From contig JAENRU010000170.1 in the NCBI GenBank assembly GCA_016647705.1, forward strand, positions 620,001 to 684,000: a stretch of DNA of 64,000 nt. The letters are read 5' to 3'. This DNA is from Eucommia ulmoides (lineage: Eukaryota > Streptophyta > Magnoliopsida > Garryales > Eucommiaceae). Shown here piece by piece: positions 21,602 to 35,055 of the stretch (the first letter of the stretch is position 1; every line of letters begins with the position of its first letter). A model generated the notes under the pieces. It saw only the letters and a program-made list of their open reading frames with translations, searched no databases and was not told where the DNA came from. A program made the translations under genes and the position numbers.

Positions 21602-23436
21602 TGATAGGTGTAAAATACATATCTACTTCTAAACTAAATTTAATAGTTTTCGAGTGTTTTATTTATATTTAATTGCGTTTTAGTTTGTTTTTAGTTAATT
21701 CAAGTGTAGGGACGCAAACAAACGACAAACAAGCGAAAACGGTGGGAAAACGGTAATGAAACGTTGAAGAAACACGGTTTCAAGATCACAGAAGCCACCG
21801 CCGTGGTGGTGAGAATGTAGAGAAGTGTTGAAATATACAAAGTCCCACTGTCGCGGCGAGAAGGCCACGACCGCGGCGGTAAAAGATCAAAGAGTTGGGA
21901 GCCAGTCCTACGGCCGCGACCGTGAAAGATCAGAAAGTAACCGACTTATCCCACCGCCGCGATCATGACCTCTGCACAACAAATAGATATTTTTTAGATA
22001 TTTTGAAACCTTGTGCCTATTAATACCTATTCTCCCACTTCCATTAGGACTTCTTGAAGCATGGAACGTCCCTAACCCTAGGAGATTGATCCTTGACCAT
22101 TCTTGAAGAGGATATTCATCATCCGGAGAAGAAGAAACATTGGCGGATCGATCTTTGGCGACTGTGGATCACTCCACTTTAAGATTTGATCTTTCTTTCT
22201 TTGTTTCTCTCTTTGTAATTTAATGTTTTATTGTAAATGATGATGAATATCTCTTGGTTTAATGTTTCAATGGTCAAGATCATGATAGATTAGTTAAATA
22301 TTAGTTAGGGATGGGTGTAGTTGTGTAAATACTAGTTTGATGAAATATATGTTTCTTTAACGGTTATTTGCTTTTAAATCCGATTGTGTTTATCATTTTA
22401 TAATAACTTCAATATGCTTGTTAAAATATTAGGGTTAGATTTGAGAATTTAGGGTTTGACGCTCAGAAGAGGTAACCCTGGATTCAGACTAGGATAAACA
22501 CATCGTTACGATCTAACGACTCGGGAGGGCGTTAATTAGTATGCAATCGATGACGTTGGGGCGAGACTCACGCGGCCTAAGGTCGTTAAGACGTTGAGAG
22601 GGACTTCGGCGTTGACACAAAGTCGCGTATTCCCCCGTCTTACACTCAGAAGAGGTGGCGGAAGAGTTTACGAACCACGATTGTCAGATACCTAAACTCC
22701 GTTATTGTTAACTAAATGAAATCAAACATGTATTAAGGCCCCGTTTGGTTAGTGTTCCCAACCAAACCCAAACCAACCCAACCCAACCCAAAAAATAGGA
22801 ATTGATTCTCAAAATCCTAAAGAAACTAGAAACAAAAAAAAAATGGTTCTTTTTGTGCCTAAAAAACTCAATCCAAAGTTCTCAACTTCTGTCTTCATCT
22901 ACCGGCCGACCACCACCACCCGCCGCCGGTTGCCGCCGGCCGGCGACCGATCGCCGTTTGCTGATGACCGCCGCCCCGCCGCCCGTCCGGCCAACGCCGT
23001 CGTCTGACACCACCGCCGTCGCTGGCGTCTGGCCACCGTCTGACACTGCCACCGCCGCCAAACACAAAAAAAAATTCAAAAAAAAAAAAAATTAGTTTTA
23101 GGATAAAATCGTTACCAAACACATTCTGTTCTCAGCACAAAACAAAAATTGTCATTACCAAACGCAATTCTGTTCCCAAAATTCTCAATCCAACCCAATC
23201 CAACTCAACCCAATTCATTCCAGTTGGATTCAAAAAAGTGGGAACACTAACCAAATGCCACCTAAGTAAACGAAATCAATCCCTAGTTAATCAACTTAGT
23301 TAGGATTAACCCATTAATTGTAGTTTAACTTAGTTTTAATTAATTTAAATTAAATATTAAATTGAATCGTCAGGATAATATGAGACTACGTAAATTGCGG
23401 TACTTAATTATTTATACTTTCCATGTGGACATGATA
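21602..23436. mobile_element. LTR copy A of the TGATAGGTGTAAAATAC family (right end missing)
   Basis: The copy starts TGATAGGTGTAAAATACATA and matches copies B (33110) and C (35372) through a palindrome-rich block (about 21780-21970) and a roughly 200-bp module around 22440-22710 (GATGACGTTGGGGCGAGACT, CCCCCGTCTTACACTCAGAA). It has one such module where B and C have two. Homology stops near 23436, where the tandem-duplicated segment begins, so the right end is lost. A MITE occupies 22737-23262. No internal coding region is present. Confidence 0.65.
22737..23262. mobile_element. Tourist/Harbinger-like MITE with CCG-rich core
   Basis: A 526-bp element starts GGCCCCGTTTGGTTAGTG, ends CACTAACCAAATGCCACC and has exact TAA target duplications at 22734-22736 and 23263-23265. 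The core at about 22905-23060 is CCGCC-rich. The open frames seen there run on both strands and reflect composition, not a gene. It is inserted in LTR copy A. Confidence 0.8.
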
Positions 23437-24330
23437 TCCGATCAACCCAACCAACCTTAGACACTTCACCCATTAGAGCCAACACTTGCTCAAAGTCATT
23501 AGAGCAGTCGTTTTGAGCTCCCAAATTTTAGGGGTCCCTTAATCCTTATATATATATAGAGAGAGAGAGAGAGGGATAGATAGATTTTGTGTTGGACCTC
23601 TAATCTATTAGGACCATCCTGACGCCTGCGTTATTTTAACAGAAAATAGTCACTCATTGGGGGTACATTTTAAGAGCAACAAAGAATTACAAAGACACCC
23701 AACTTAAACGTACAAATAGAGTATTGTAAATAAAAAACGTTGAATTTAAAAATCTTTTGTCGAGGAAATATAAGAGGGTTAAACTCGTCATTGTACTTAC
23801 TCTTTTTAATTTTGTAAAATTTAAAAAATCAATTCCATTTTTAGCTATTAAACTTAAATTTTAAAATTTAAAAAAAATAAATGGTGATTTTATAGCTTTT
23901 TATGTGGCTTATTGAAACGAACACCCCACTCATTCAAAAAGTGTGTTTGGTTTAGGTTTACATGCGCCTCGATTAATCACATTTTCGGGTGATCGACAAA
24001 TACTTCCATATTAAGTGTATTCAAGATTTTTACTTTTGGAGTGTCGTCCAAAGGGATCGAATCCTAATTGACAAGGAAATGAGATATCTCCCCTTACCAA
24101 CCAATCTAACCCTCTTAGGTAAATATCCCCTCTCATTTCTAATGAAACCACGATTATCACTTATAGTATCAAAACATCTTGAGTTAACATAAGTCAGAGG
24201 ATAGTAACACCTCTTGAATAGAAAATTAAAAATAATTTGTCTATTTTCCACTTTGAAGTCAACGTTTCACTCTATTAATCTATTTTTTCAATTTCACACT
24301 AATGTTTTATTTATTTTCAAATTAAAAATA
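23437..24330. repeat. Tandem-duplicated segment, unit 1, left half
   Basis: From AACCCAACCAACC near 23437 to ATTAAAAATA at 24330, this segment matches 43318-44260 closely (AATATCCCCTCTCATTT, CACTTATAGTATCAAAA, ACTTTGAAGTCAAC). The unit continues at 42831, on the far side of the inserted element 24331-42830. No gene is recognised in it. Confidence 0.8.
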
Positions 24331-25441
24331 AGAGTTTATACCAAAGACTTCCTTTATCTTTTGACCTTAAACCAGAAGCCTCTTCTAAATACTAGTCAAC
24401 TTCATTTGGTGATTTTTGTGTGTGAAAAGGCTCCTATACCCTTTGCTTTTGTCAAATTTTATACAATAAAAAAAGTTCTAAATAAAATAGCCGATTTACC
24501 CTTGCTTTAATTTAATGAGATCTGTTTAAATATTTTGTTAAACTTAAAGGGTGCAAAATGTAATTAGCATCCACCATCATCCCTAACACCCATCTCCCTC
24601 ATCACCTACAACACCTAAGCAATCACGACAAATTCATCTCCGCCATCACTTTGGCCGTATTCTACCATCGTCGTCGTAGCCTGCCTCTCTTTGAGCACTA
24701 CCGATCTGTCACCATAACCTTTACCATCGCCATCGATGTCCCTCATCGCCATCTCCCGTCTCCATCACTCGCACCTCGCTATCCCCACTGCTCTGTTGCT
24801 AGCGCTGCCTATGCCTCTGTTCTCTCCCTCTCGATCCTATTTTTTCCCCTCTCGCACCACTATCTCCATCACATATCACCAAATCCAAGCCCTCACTCTC
24901 TCTTCTCAACTCACATCTGGAACCCACAGGTTCGTCTCTGTCTCTCTTGAAACACAAATCGGAGTTTGATTTGGCAATATATCGTGTTACCAAGTAAGAT
25001 TTTCGACGATCGTTTTTTTCTCATCTCGAATTGTGTAATTTTAGGGTTTTGGATTGATTGTTGGAGATTCGGGAAGACGTTTGGCTTTTTTTGATGGATT
25101 TGGAGGTGATTTACCTAATGACTAGATCGTATTTTTCGATTAATCGGAATAACCCAATCAAATTCGTGCCGGTTCTTGTTCGAATTTTCTATTACAGATT
25201 TTTTCTTCTTCTTCCTATAATTTTTTTTGCATTAATTTCAGCAAGTTGATATTGGAGCAGCCTTTTGTTCTATTTCGGGTTGACAATCGGTGTTTTAATT
25301 GTTGAATTTTCGCTTAAAAGTCGTATATAATTGTTCGATTTTGTTCTTTCCTGTTTGTGTGTGATGGATTTAACTCTTTCTCTCGCCTTTTCTGTTTGTT
25401 TGCCTGATGGATTTCAAACCCCCATTTTTTCTGTTTGTATA

Positions 25442-26222
25442 TGATATGGGTAAAATCAGGCTCCTTCCACGTTTCAGCTACCTGGATCAGACTTGCCACG
25501 TTATCAGTTCCACGTCGTCGACGACCTCAGTTAGCCCGGTGTATAGACAGCCTGGAAGGCCCTCCAAGATTGATCAGCTAGGGGCACACAAGGACCCCCT
25601 CTAGAAGTCCTGTGAAGAATAGGCACTCCACGGAAGCTCGGCGGGCCCATACCGATTTGCACCTCTTGACCGGTCTGACCTGCCTCCTCGACAGATCGGA
25701 CCCCGGTCCTCGCTATCTGCAATGAAGGGCCCAAGGCCCAAGCCCATAGCTCTAATCCACCGTACCGCCCACATGCCTAACTGTTTACCGGTAACCCGAG
25801 CTTAAGACTTTAATCTTGTTTACACTAATCACACTTCCGTCTATAAATAGAAGGCTTCCCCAACACTTTTGGAGGATGAGAGAGTAATTCTAGAGAGAGA
25901 AACTTCACCATAGGTCGCTCAGACAGGTTAAGATAACAGTGACTTTTCGATCTATATTTCTACCATGGGCTCTTACTCTCACGTCGGAGGGGACACGCTA
26001 GGAAAAACTCGGCCCGTCTTGTGTACAAGTGACAAATTGGAGTTCGGCCCAGACAACAGCTAGGAGCGTACCAGGAAAAAAAGACCCGGGCTTGGACGCA
26101 GGTCGGATCAAACTTGTCCAGCCCGACTGTAGTACTCAAGGAAGATCAATCACCATGTCCTTTCTCCCCGATTGGAGGGTGTCCAGACCATACTGCTAGT
26201 CGGCCAATTTTCGACACCAACA
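25442..26222 (+). repeat. 5' LTR of the Tat element
   Basis: A 781-bp LTR starts TGATATGGGTAAAATCAGG. A TATA-like TCTATAAATAGAAGG lies at about 25841-25855. It pairs with the 3' LTR along its full length. Confidence 0.9.
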
Positions 26223-26289
26223 ATTTGACGCTGTCTGTGGGAAACGTTACTAAAAGCTTTCTCCAAGTCATCAGCTACCTGCTCTACTA

Positions 26290-27906
26290 AGGTTTGATGA
26301 ACACAAGGTCTGGTCACTCTCAACGATTAGAAAACATAAACAACCTGGTGAATAGATAGCTCAGGAAAGATATGTCATGAGCACCACGGCCGAAAACCAA
26401 GGCCACAGCCCAAAGAACAGTCAACGAAAAATACGCAAAAATTGAAAGGCGAAATATCAATATTGAGGGACAATCTCATCAACCAAACCCCACCTCGGGA
26501 TTCTGCCCGGGCTAGGGGTCCAGGGCCATCGATGCTGATAGGCTCGATGATGTGGAACGCCAGCTCGACAAGTTCCAGGAATACTTCGACATCCTCCTCT
26601 CCCGTCTGCCTCTAGGCCCAGTTGAAGGGGGACCAAACCTCCATATTGCAGGGGAGAAGGCCCATCCACAGGAATCCGGTGATCGAGCGCTCGTCTCTCA
26701 CGAATAGGTAGTCTCAAGCTGCTCACGGACGGCAATCCGAAGACCGACCGGGGTCACCATTGACTCAGGATTATAACTGACAAGATTGTTTCGAGCATCG
26801 ATCTCATCAAATTCGGGAGGTAGACTCCCACTCCCCATCACTGGCCCGAATGAGGGAGCCCAGGCTAGCCGCCACTCAGGTCATCGCCCCGAAAAGGGTG
26901 ACGACCATGATGGAGTGATGCTTGGTGGAAATGGAGGCTGCCCTTAGTCGAATGCGCAACACTGGGGGAGCCGCCCGGCTGCATACTAGAATCCGGTCTC
27001 CTTTCATCGCGGAGGTCATAGACGAACCAGTTTTGTACCGATTCCCCAACCCCCTGGCGGCCCAATACGATAGGAAGACTGAACCACTAGATCATCTTTC
27101 TGTTTATATCTCCCATATGGATGTGCACGCTACCATCAATGCAATAAGGTGTAAGTTCTTCTCCCTCGGACTGACAGATCCTGCTAGGATGTAGCTCAAC
27201 GACCTCCCACTGGCCTCAATCTCCATATTCCTCCAGCTCGAATAACAGTTTATGGAGAGGTTTAACCGGTTACGGCATAGACCGAAGACTGCCTCTCATC
27301 TCCTCGGCGTCAGATAGGAGGAGAACGAGAATCTGGACGATTACGTACATAGGTTTTGGATGGAATCCCTCGCGTACGATGTGGTGTCTAATAAGGTGGT
27401 ACTCAATGCCTTTATTAGCGGGCTGAGGCACAAGAGGCTCTTCTATTACCTGAATTCCAGGTCAGCGACCAGCCTTCGTGAGACCTTGGACTCAGCGCCA
27501 ATTTCTATAAAGTCGACCTCGTCGACAAGATCACAAAGAAAATGAAGATATTTTCAGAAAGAAATCCCGACTTGACAAGGAGATGAGCCGATCTCAAGCC
27601 TCTAGGAGACTCCAGGTGGAAGAAAGGTTGGGGCCGCTGCCCGGCGATAGGAGGTTGCCTTCAGGCCCCCACCAGGTCGTTTATACTCCTCTGACTGCCT
27701 CCGTCGCCACTATCTTCGCTGAGAACACCGAAAAAATGATTTTCTTGCCTGCACATTCCCTGAGGGAAAAACTTCTAGGCAGGTCGACCGATAAGTACTG
27801 CGACTTCCACAGGAACAACGACCATGCTACCGACGAGTGCTTCCAATTGAAGGAGGAAATTGAGGCCCTCATCCGAAGAGGCTACCTCGGCAATTATGTC
27901 CGCTGA
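26290..27906 (+). other. gag region of the Tat element (fossil)
   Basis: Several open segments carry gag-type features, including a stretch with FNRLRHRPK-like composition (about 27256-27290) and, near the end, YCDFHRNNDHATDECFQLK and IRRGYLGNYV, which are typical of the gag C-terminus of this lineage. The region is interrupted at multiple places. Confidence 0.75.
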
Positions 27907-28149
27907 CAGCGCAGAAAGTGAAGTGACAATCGGGATCAACCCTGTGGAAAGCGAGTTGGGGATGACTTCGACCTAAGGGTTGACGGTAAGATTAATGTTA
28001 TCCACAACGGCCTGGGTTTCGGTGGAGAGACGTCTTTTTCCTAGAAGAGGTAAGAAGGCAAGAGCAAAAGAAAAGTAGAACATGGTGTCTATGAGGTCAA
28101 CATAATAGATGTTGCCTCTCATAATGTAATCTCCTTCAGCGAAATCGAC

Positions 28150-28401
28150 ATGAAAGGAGTGCACGTTCCGCATGATGACGCCCTAATCAATCATTTTAAG
28201 ATGGCTAGGATACTCGTCAATGGAGGCAGCTCAGTAGATATTATTTTTAAAGGAGCCTTCGATAAAATGGGCATGGACTCCAGCTTCGTGCAACCCGCAA
28301 AATCCCCCCTCGTCGAATTTGCTGGCGACGTGGTTAGTTCGGTCGGCTGGGTCTCTCTGCCCATCACCGTTGGCTCCAAGCCTGGCGTCGTCACTATCTA
28401 G
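28150..28401 (+). other. Aspartic protease region of the Tat element (fossil)
   Basis: The segment carries an ILVNGGSSVDIIF stretch, the position of the retroviral-type protease active-site loop, with the usual spacing to the reverse transcriptase that follows. Its assignment rests on that motif and on the order gag-protease-RT. Confidence 0.65.
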
Positions 28402-28737
28402 TCTAAGTCTCTTATAGTTGATAAGCCGTTGCCCTACAACACAATCATGGGTCGGCCCACAAGGCCGCCCTGAAGGTCGTGTGCTCCCTGTATCACCAGA
28501 AAATAAAATTCTCCATGGATTCAGGGGTTGAAGAAGTATAAGGGAACCAAGAGACTGCCCAGTCCTCTGTAAGAAGGGCCTTAGAAAGGAAATAGCAATT
28601 ACAGTTGGGGCCCGAGCGAAGTACACCGTGTCGGACTGACGAGGACCTCGTGGTCCTAACAGACGTAATTGAGCCCGTCCCGATCGACGATCTGCATGAC
28701 GATGAGCCCATCCCTCGGTCCCATGAAGACCTAGTCG

Positions 28738-30147
28738 ATGTCCCCATTTACCCCCTACCATAACGGAGATGACAGTGAGAATTGGGGCTCGGCTGGAAAC
28801 AAATGGCGACTTTGCGTCGACTTCAAAGATCTGAACGAGGCCTGCCTGGAAGATTTCTTTCCCCTTCCAAGGATTGACATCGTAATCGATGCCATGACGG
28901 TGCATGAGAGGCTCAAGTTCTTCGACCCTTACGTCGGTTACAATCAAATCCCCATGTATCTCTCGGATAAGAGCAAAACCTTATTTATCACCGACAGGGG
29001 CACCTACTACTATAAGGTCATGTCGTTTGGCCTTTGTAACGCAGGGGCGACCTATCAGAGGCTCGTCAACAAAATATTCAAGGAGGAAATCGGGAACACG
29101 ATGGAGGTGTACATCGATGATATGCTCGTGAAAAGTAGCCGGGTTGATGATCACCTCAGCCATCTTCAGGCCTGCTTTAATAAGCTACGAGCTCACTGCA
29201 TGAAGCTGAATTCGAATAAATACATTTTCGGCATGTCCGCTGGCAAATTCCTGGGCGGTATCAACGCAAACCCCGACCAGATTAACGCGGTGCTCAACAT
29301 GGCCTCTCCTTGGAACAAGAAAGAGGTCCAGATGCTGACAGGTCAGTTGGCTGCCCTGAACCGGTTCTTCTCTAGGTTGTCCAAAAAATGCCTCCCCCTT
29401 TTCAAAATTCTCCGGGGGAACAAGGCATTTGAGTGGACCAAGGAGTGTGACCGCGCCTTTGAAGAACTGAAAAAATACCTCTCGTCGACTCCCTTGCTAA
29501 TCATGCCACAAAAAGATAAAGACCTACTCCTTTACATCACGGCCTCTCCTACGGCCGTCAGCACCGCTCTCGTCAAGGATGATGCAAGCGTACAGAACCC
29601 GATCTATTACTCGAGTTGTGTCTTAACCAATTCTGAAATGAGGTACACAAAATTCAAAAAAATGGCCTATGCCCTGCTGATTGCCTCAAGGAAGCTACGA
29701 TATTATTTTCAGGCTCATACCATGGTGGTGTTGACTGACTAGCCGTTGAGGCAAATTCTTCACTCCCTTAACGTCTCAAGGAGGTTAATGAAGTATAGCC
29801 TAGAACTGAGCCAATTCTATATTGAATATCGCCTCAGGACGGTAATCAAGAGACAGGTCCTGGCTGACTTCATAGCCGAGCTAACCTTCCTCGAAGAGGA
29901 GACCGTCTCTGATCAAGGTAACGTCGAGCAGACCGTTGAAAATTCGGGACGGGCCGACAGCTCGGTCGAACTGACTAAAGTATATAACGGCCTTGGCCCT
30001 AGCTCGTGGCAGCTCTTCACTGATGGATCATCCAACCAAAATGGTTCAGGTACTGGGGTGGTCCTCGTCACCTCGGATAAAGAGAAAATCGAGTACGCCC
30101 TCAGGCTTGGATTCCGAGCTACAAATAACGAGACCGAGTACAAATAA
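28738..30147 (+). other. Reverse transcriptase and RNase H regions of the Tat element (fossil)
   Basis: Reverse transcriptase landmarks are present: WRLCVDFKDLNEAC near the start, FGLCNAGATYQRLVN in the middle and YIDDMLVKS at about 29110-29136. The connection/RNase H part follows, and then a second, archaeal-type RNase H beginning WQLFTDGSSNQNGSGTGVVL (about 30007). Two RNase H domains are characteristic of the Tat lineage. The region is not continuous. Confidence 0.85.
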
Positions 30148-30535
30148 CCTAACCAAAATCTTTAAGAAAGTGAAGGTCACACAAATACCCCGAGAAAAAA
30201 ATAAGCACGCTGACGCCTTGGCTAACCTGGACTCGGCGGTAGAATACACGCTCAAGAGGACGGTCCCCGTTGAATTTCTCATCAAGCTAAGCACGGCCTC
30301 CTCGAACAAGACCGCGATGATATGCACCCTGGATTCTGAGCCGACTTGGATGGACCCTATTGTAATCTATCTCACCGATGGGATGCTTCCAAGTGATCAG
30401 GCTCATTCCCGAAGAATACGGTACCAAACGACACAGTACGCCCTCATCAATGCCCTCATCAATGGGGTTCTTTACCGAAAATCCTTCTTCGGTCCGTACT
30501 CTTGATGCCTACGACCTGAAGAAGCCAACTACATT

Positions 30536-31610
30536 ATGAGGGAGGTCTACGAGGGGATTTGCAAAAATCACTCAGGGGGTAGGTCCTTAGCTCGGAAGCT
30601 GCTCCTAAACGGATATTACTGGCCGAAGATGCTCGAGGACGCGGGAGAATTCTTGAAGAAGTGTGACAAGTGCCAGCGATTTTTTGCACACCCTCACACT
30701 CTGCCAACTGAGCTGGTTCCGATGTCTAGCCCGTGGCCATTCGCCTGGTGGAGAATCGATCTCCTCAGCCCGTTCTCCCAGGGGACTAGCCAGAGGAAAT
30801 TCCTAGTCGTCGCCATCGACTCCATCACTAAGTGGGTTGAAGCTAAGCCACTCGCAACAATCACCAAGCAACGGATTCGAGACTTTATCTGGAAGCGCAT
30901 GATTTTCAGATTTGGCATCCCGAAGACTATCGTCTCCAACAATGGAAAACAGTTCGATAACGACCTGTTTACTGAGCTATGTGCCGGGCTGGGGATCATG
31001 ACGAATTTCTCCTTTCCCGGCCATCCTCAGGCTAACGGCCAAGTCGAAGTCACTAACTGGACTATCTTACAAAACTTGAAACCAGGTTGGACAAATCAAA
31101 TGGGTTATGGATAGAAGACCTGTACCCCATACTGTGGGCTTATCACACAACGGCCCGGACTACGACCAGCAAGACGCCTTTTGCAATGACATTTGGTTTA
31201 GAAGCTCTTATCCTGGTGGAGGTCGGCAAACCCTCCCCCATATAGCCCGACCGTTTGACCGAGCTGAAAATGAGACGGGTTTGGCTCTCAACCTTGACCT
31301 GCTCGAAGAGAGGAGAGAGAGAGCTTAGATTCACCAGACCGCCTATCAACAGAGAACGGCCCGATACTAAAATCGTCGCATCCGACCTCGATCTTTTAAC
31401 GTCGGTGACCTCGTCCTAAGGAAAGTCACCCAAGCTACGAAGGAGCAAAATGCCGAGAAGTTAGCACCGAGCTGGGAAGGGCCTTATCATGTGGCTCGCA
31501 TAGCCTGGCCAAAGACCTATAATTTGGAAATCGAAGAAGGGGTACCACTAAGGCACCCCAGGAACGCTGAACATCTGAAACGCTACTACCCAAGCGATGA
31601 ACGAAATCCC
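30536..31610 (+). other. Integrase region of the Tat element (fossil)
   Basis: An HHCC-type zinc-binding segment ends in CDKCQRF (about 30663-30683). It is followed by an integrase core (KFLVVAIDSITKWVEAKPLA, FGIPKTIVSNNGKQF, GHPQANGQVE) and a basic C-terminal part reaching about 31610. The order and motifs fit Ty3/gypsy integrases. The region is broken. Confidence 0.85.
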
Positions 31611-31779
31611 TAAGCTTGCCAAAGATTTTTTATTTTGACCTCAAAGAATTATAATGGAAAAGTTGAAATCAATTAAAAGGGGCGTTTTCGATTCAATAAG
31701 TTTCTAGTTTTCGTAATCAGTTAAATAGTACAATTACGAATCGGACCCTAAAGAAGATTGACAAGCTCGGAAAAATAAA

Positions 31780-32560
31780 GCTTAGCAGATCGTCTGGGGG
31801 GCAAAACGATTCGACCAAAGTTGAGTCCAAGGACGAAAAAGAGTAGCCCTTTGTGTGCTGAGAGACCGGGGTGAGCCATCCTCAAGCCCTTTTCCCTACA
31901 AAGGTGGGGGCGAGCAGCCCATCGTGCCAAGGGCTGGGGTGAGCCGTGCTCCAGCCATTCCTCCGGGTAGAGGTAGCCCTCTTGCCTCGGGGATGATCCG
32001 GGATAAAGTAAAACCATTGGGGGCCGAACCCTGGAGAAGATTGATGAGCTCGAAAAATTCAAGTTCAACAGATTGTCTGGGGGCAAAACGGCCAAACCGT
32101 AAGTTGTACAAGTGTAAAGGCAAGGAATGGCAATCCTTTGTGTGTCGAGAGGTTGGGGTGAGCCATCCTTCAGCCCATTTTACCTGTTAAGGTAGGTGCG
32201 GGCACTCGTCGTGCCTAAGGCCCGGGTGAGCTGCTCTCTAGGTTGCATATAAAGAAGATCAACGAGCTCGGGAAAGCCAAACTCGACGGATCATCTGGGG
32301 GGCAAAACGTTTTACCAATTCAACAAGCCGACAGGGTAAAGCGGAGATGCGTGACCTCGATGTCGTATCCTATAAGAAGCCCAAGAAGCTCGACAGAATC
32401 AAGCTCCCTTGGTTGTCTGGGGGGCAAAACGACCGACCACAATCTGTCCACTTACATGCGTACCTTATAATAACAAGTGGTCATAATCCGCCGGGCACTA
32501 GAAAGACGACCACAACAGCTCGCTCGGCATAAGCTCTTATGTTCGACTTGGGGGCAAGGT
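31780..32560. repeat. Five polypurine-tract-like motifs in degenerate direct repeats
   Basis: The phrase TCTGGGGGGCAAAACG or a close variant recurs near 31792, 32075, 32292, 32414 and 32546, each time after an AAGCTCG(G/A)...-type stretch. The phrase resembles the element's own polypurine tract before the 3' LTR (41370-41383). The block lies between integrase and the nested insertion and is non-coding. Confidence 0.6.
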
Positions 32561-33109
32561 GTGCACTGCTCAAGTTACACAACTGGCCAGGCATAGAAGG
32601 ATTACTTCAGGTCGGAAAATCTTGTGGACTTGAGGCTTACGTGTTTCAGCTGAGCAGCAAAAATCCAATAAAGCAAAATCAGAAAAATAAAGACAAGGGA
32701 CATGCAATTGGCAAAATGGGAGTTCTATTAATCACTCAAAAAAGATTACAAGAAGAAAAAACAGGAATCATGCCCGTGATATACAAGCCCGCTACTAGTC
32801 GGGCCGAACAAAAAGAAAAAACTAAAACAAAAGTGTGTTTCCTTAACTGGGCTGAGGGCTGGGGCTACTGTTGGAATGGGTTAGGACTGGTCTGCTTACT
32901 ACCGGCCTCCTCTAGACTGGCTTGATCATGGCTCCCCGTGTCACACCCCACCCCAAGCACCCGTCATCCGAGGCCGGGCGTGACGTCGACCTAACGTTAC
33001 CTGACCAATCCACAAATATCCAAATATACATATATACATACACACTGGTACTACTATAAATTTTTCCTCAAAAAATATATATACCTGTTCTCAGAAATTG
33101 GGAGCACAC

Positions 33110-35055
33110 TGATAGGTGTAAAATACTTACACATATTTTCGAACCGGTTTTGTTAATTTTTGGGTATATTTATAGTTATTTTTATATGTTTTAATATGTT
33201 TTTATTCTTTTTGTATTAAAATAGGTGCGTGGGGTGAAAAGGTATGAAATCAGAGCGAAAACGATGTGATCGAACCAAAGCGGACGAAGTTACGGTGGAC
33301 AAATAAGCAAGGAGGCAACATTATGAAAGAAGCCCATAGCCTAGGCGTCCAGACCTCCGCCTAGGCTATGAAGATGCTGAGAACATTTCCAAGTCCACCG
33401 CCTACTTCTTCCCCTAGGCAGTCACCAAACCTGCAAAGTCGGTACAGGTGCAGTAACTTCAAGAATATTTTGGAACATGATTCCATTCGATTTTGGAGAA
33501 ACTTAAAACATGGAAGTTGTATATATTTGTCTTATCTTTCCATAGGTTTTTGAATCACCTTAATTGGAGTTCGGATGAAGAAGTTACAACTAAAATACCA
33601 ACGGGTGTTACCGCTGCAGCGGTGACACCACCGCCGTGGTGGTGAAGATGTTAAGAAAGACCAAAGGCCACTAACGGACCACTGCCGCAGCAGTGAATCC
33701 CACCGCCGTAACGGTAAAAAAGCAGAGAATATAAATAGGCTACTAACAACCCTTCGCCGCGGCGATGAACCAGCAGAGAGTTTTCCTAGTCCACCGCTGT
33801 CTCTATCGCCCCAGCGAAGCCTTAACCGACATACTCCACCGCCGCGGTAGTGGCCTCTGCGCAGAATAGATATTTTTTTGATATTTTTGAGTCTATAAAG
33901 ACCATTCTCTCATCCTCTCTTATGATCTCTTCAGCCCCTAAGGCCTTAGGCCATATTTTAGGGTTAGGTTTAGGGATTTTTGAGGGAGAGCTCTCAACCC
34001 GAGGTGGAGGATGAAGAGGGAAACGATCGGTGGACGGTTCTAGCGGCTATTCTTTGGATATTGGCTAAGTCGCTCGTTTCTTCTCTTTGTTTTCTATATT
34101 TTGGTAGTTATTGAGTATTTTTAGCTCGTTTTATATTGTATACGTGGTTATGGCCATTGGCTAAACATAAGTTGTATACGGATTATTAATATAATTTATG
34201 AAAACGTTGTTTATTTGAGTTTGTGTTTTGTTTGCGATTGTTCTTTGTTATGTTGATTGTGTGTGCTGTATTGTTTGTTTATCATGTTACGAGAATGATT
34301 GTTGTGAGAATACGGGGTTTGACAAATCCCAAATTCGGACTAGGATAAACGTACGCCACGATTCAATAACCCGAGAGGGAATTGGATTGTGGGCAATGGA
34401 TGATGTTAAGGCAAGAATCACGTGACCTAGAGTCGTTAAGACGTTGAGGGCGACTTCGGCGTTGATGCGAAGTCACGTTTTCCCCCGTCTTACACTCAGG
34501 AGAGATGGCGGAGGAGTTTTTGAACTGAGATTCTCGATAGAGTAAACACAACGCGATGATCCAATAACCCGGAAGAGAGTTGGATTGTATGCAATCAATG
34601 ACGTTGGGGCGAGACTCACGCGGCCTAGGGTCGTTAAGACGTTGAGGAGGATTTCTTCGTTGACACGAAGTCGTGTATTCCCCCGTCTTACACTCGGGAG
34701 AGGTGGTAGAGGAGTTTACGAATGGAGATTGTCATATAAGTCGAACGCCGTTAACATAAACTAAAACAAGACTAAACATGTATTCGTAAACGAAACTAAT
34801 CCTTAGACAACCTATTCTCTCAAAACTATCCTATATTAATATTAGTATAGTTAAACTAGGCTATATTAGTATTAGTATTAATTAATTAACTTTCATTTTT
34901 GTCGCCTATATAAAGTCAGGTTATGACAATTGCGGTATTCGATAGTAACAACATCAATCCCTGTGGATACGATACTCGACCGAAAGGTCCACTATACTAA
35001 AACTTAATCTGTACGGTTGCGGTGAAAATGACAGTGCATTATTTAGCGGCCACCA
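33110..35055. mobile_element. Solo LTR copy B of the TGATAGGTGTAAAATAC family
   Basis: A 1.95-kb TG...CA unit is flanked by CACAC (33105-33109 and 35056-35060). It has no internal coding region. A palindrome-rich block lies at 33601-33860, and two tandem copies of a roughly 200-bp module (GACGTTGGGGCGAGACTCAC type) lie at about 34310-34740. The ends and flanks support a complete solo LTR. Confidence 0.75.

Noticed and set aside
28231-28947. 238-residue frame on the - strand
   Set aside because: It is antisense to the protease and reverse transcriptase part of the Tat element and has no family resemblance.
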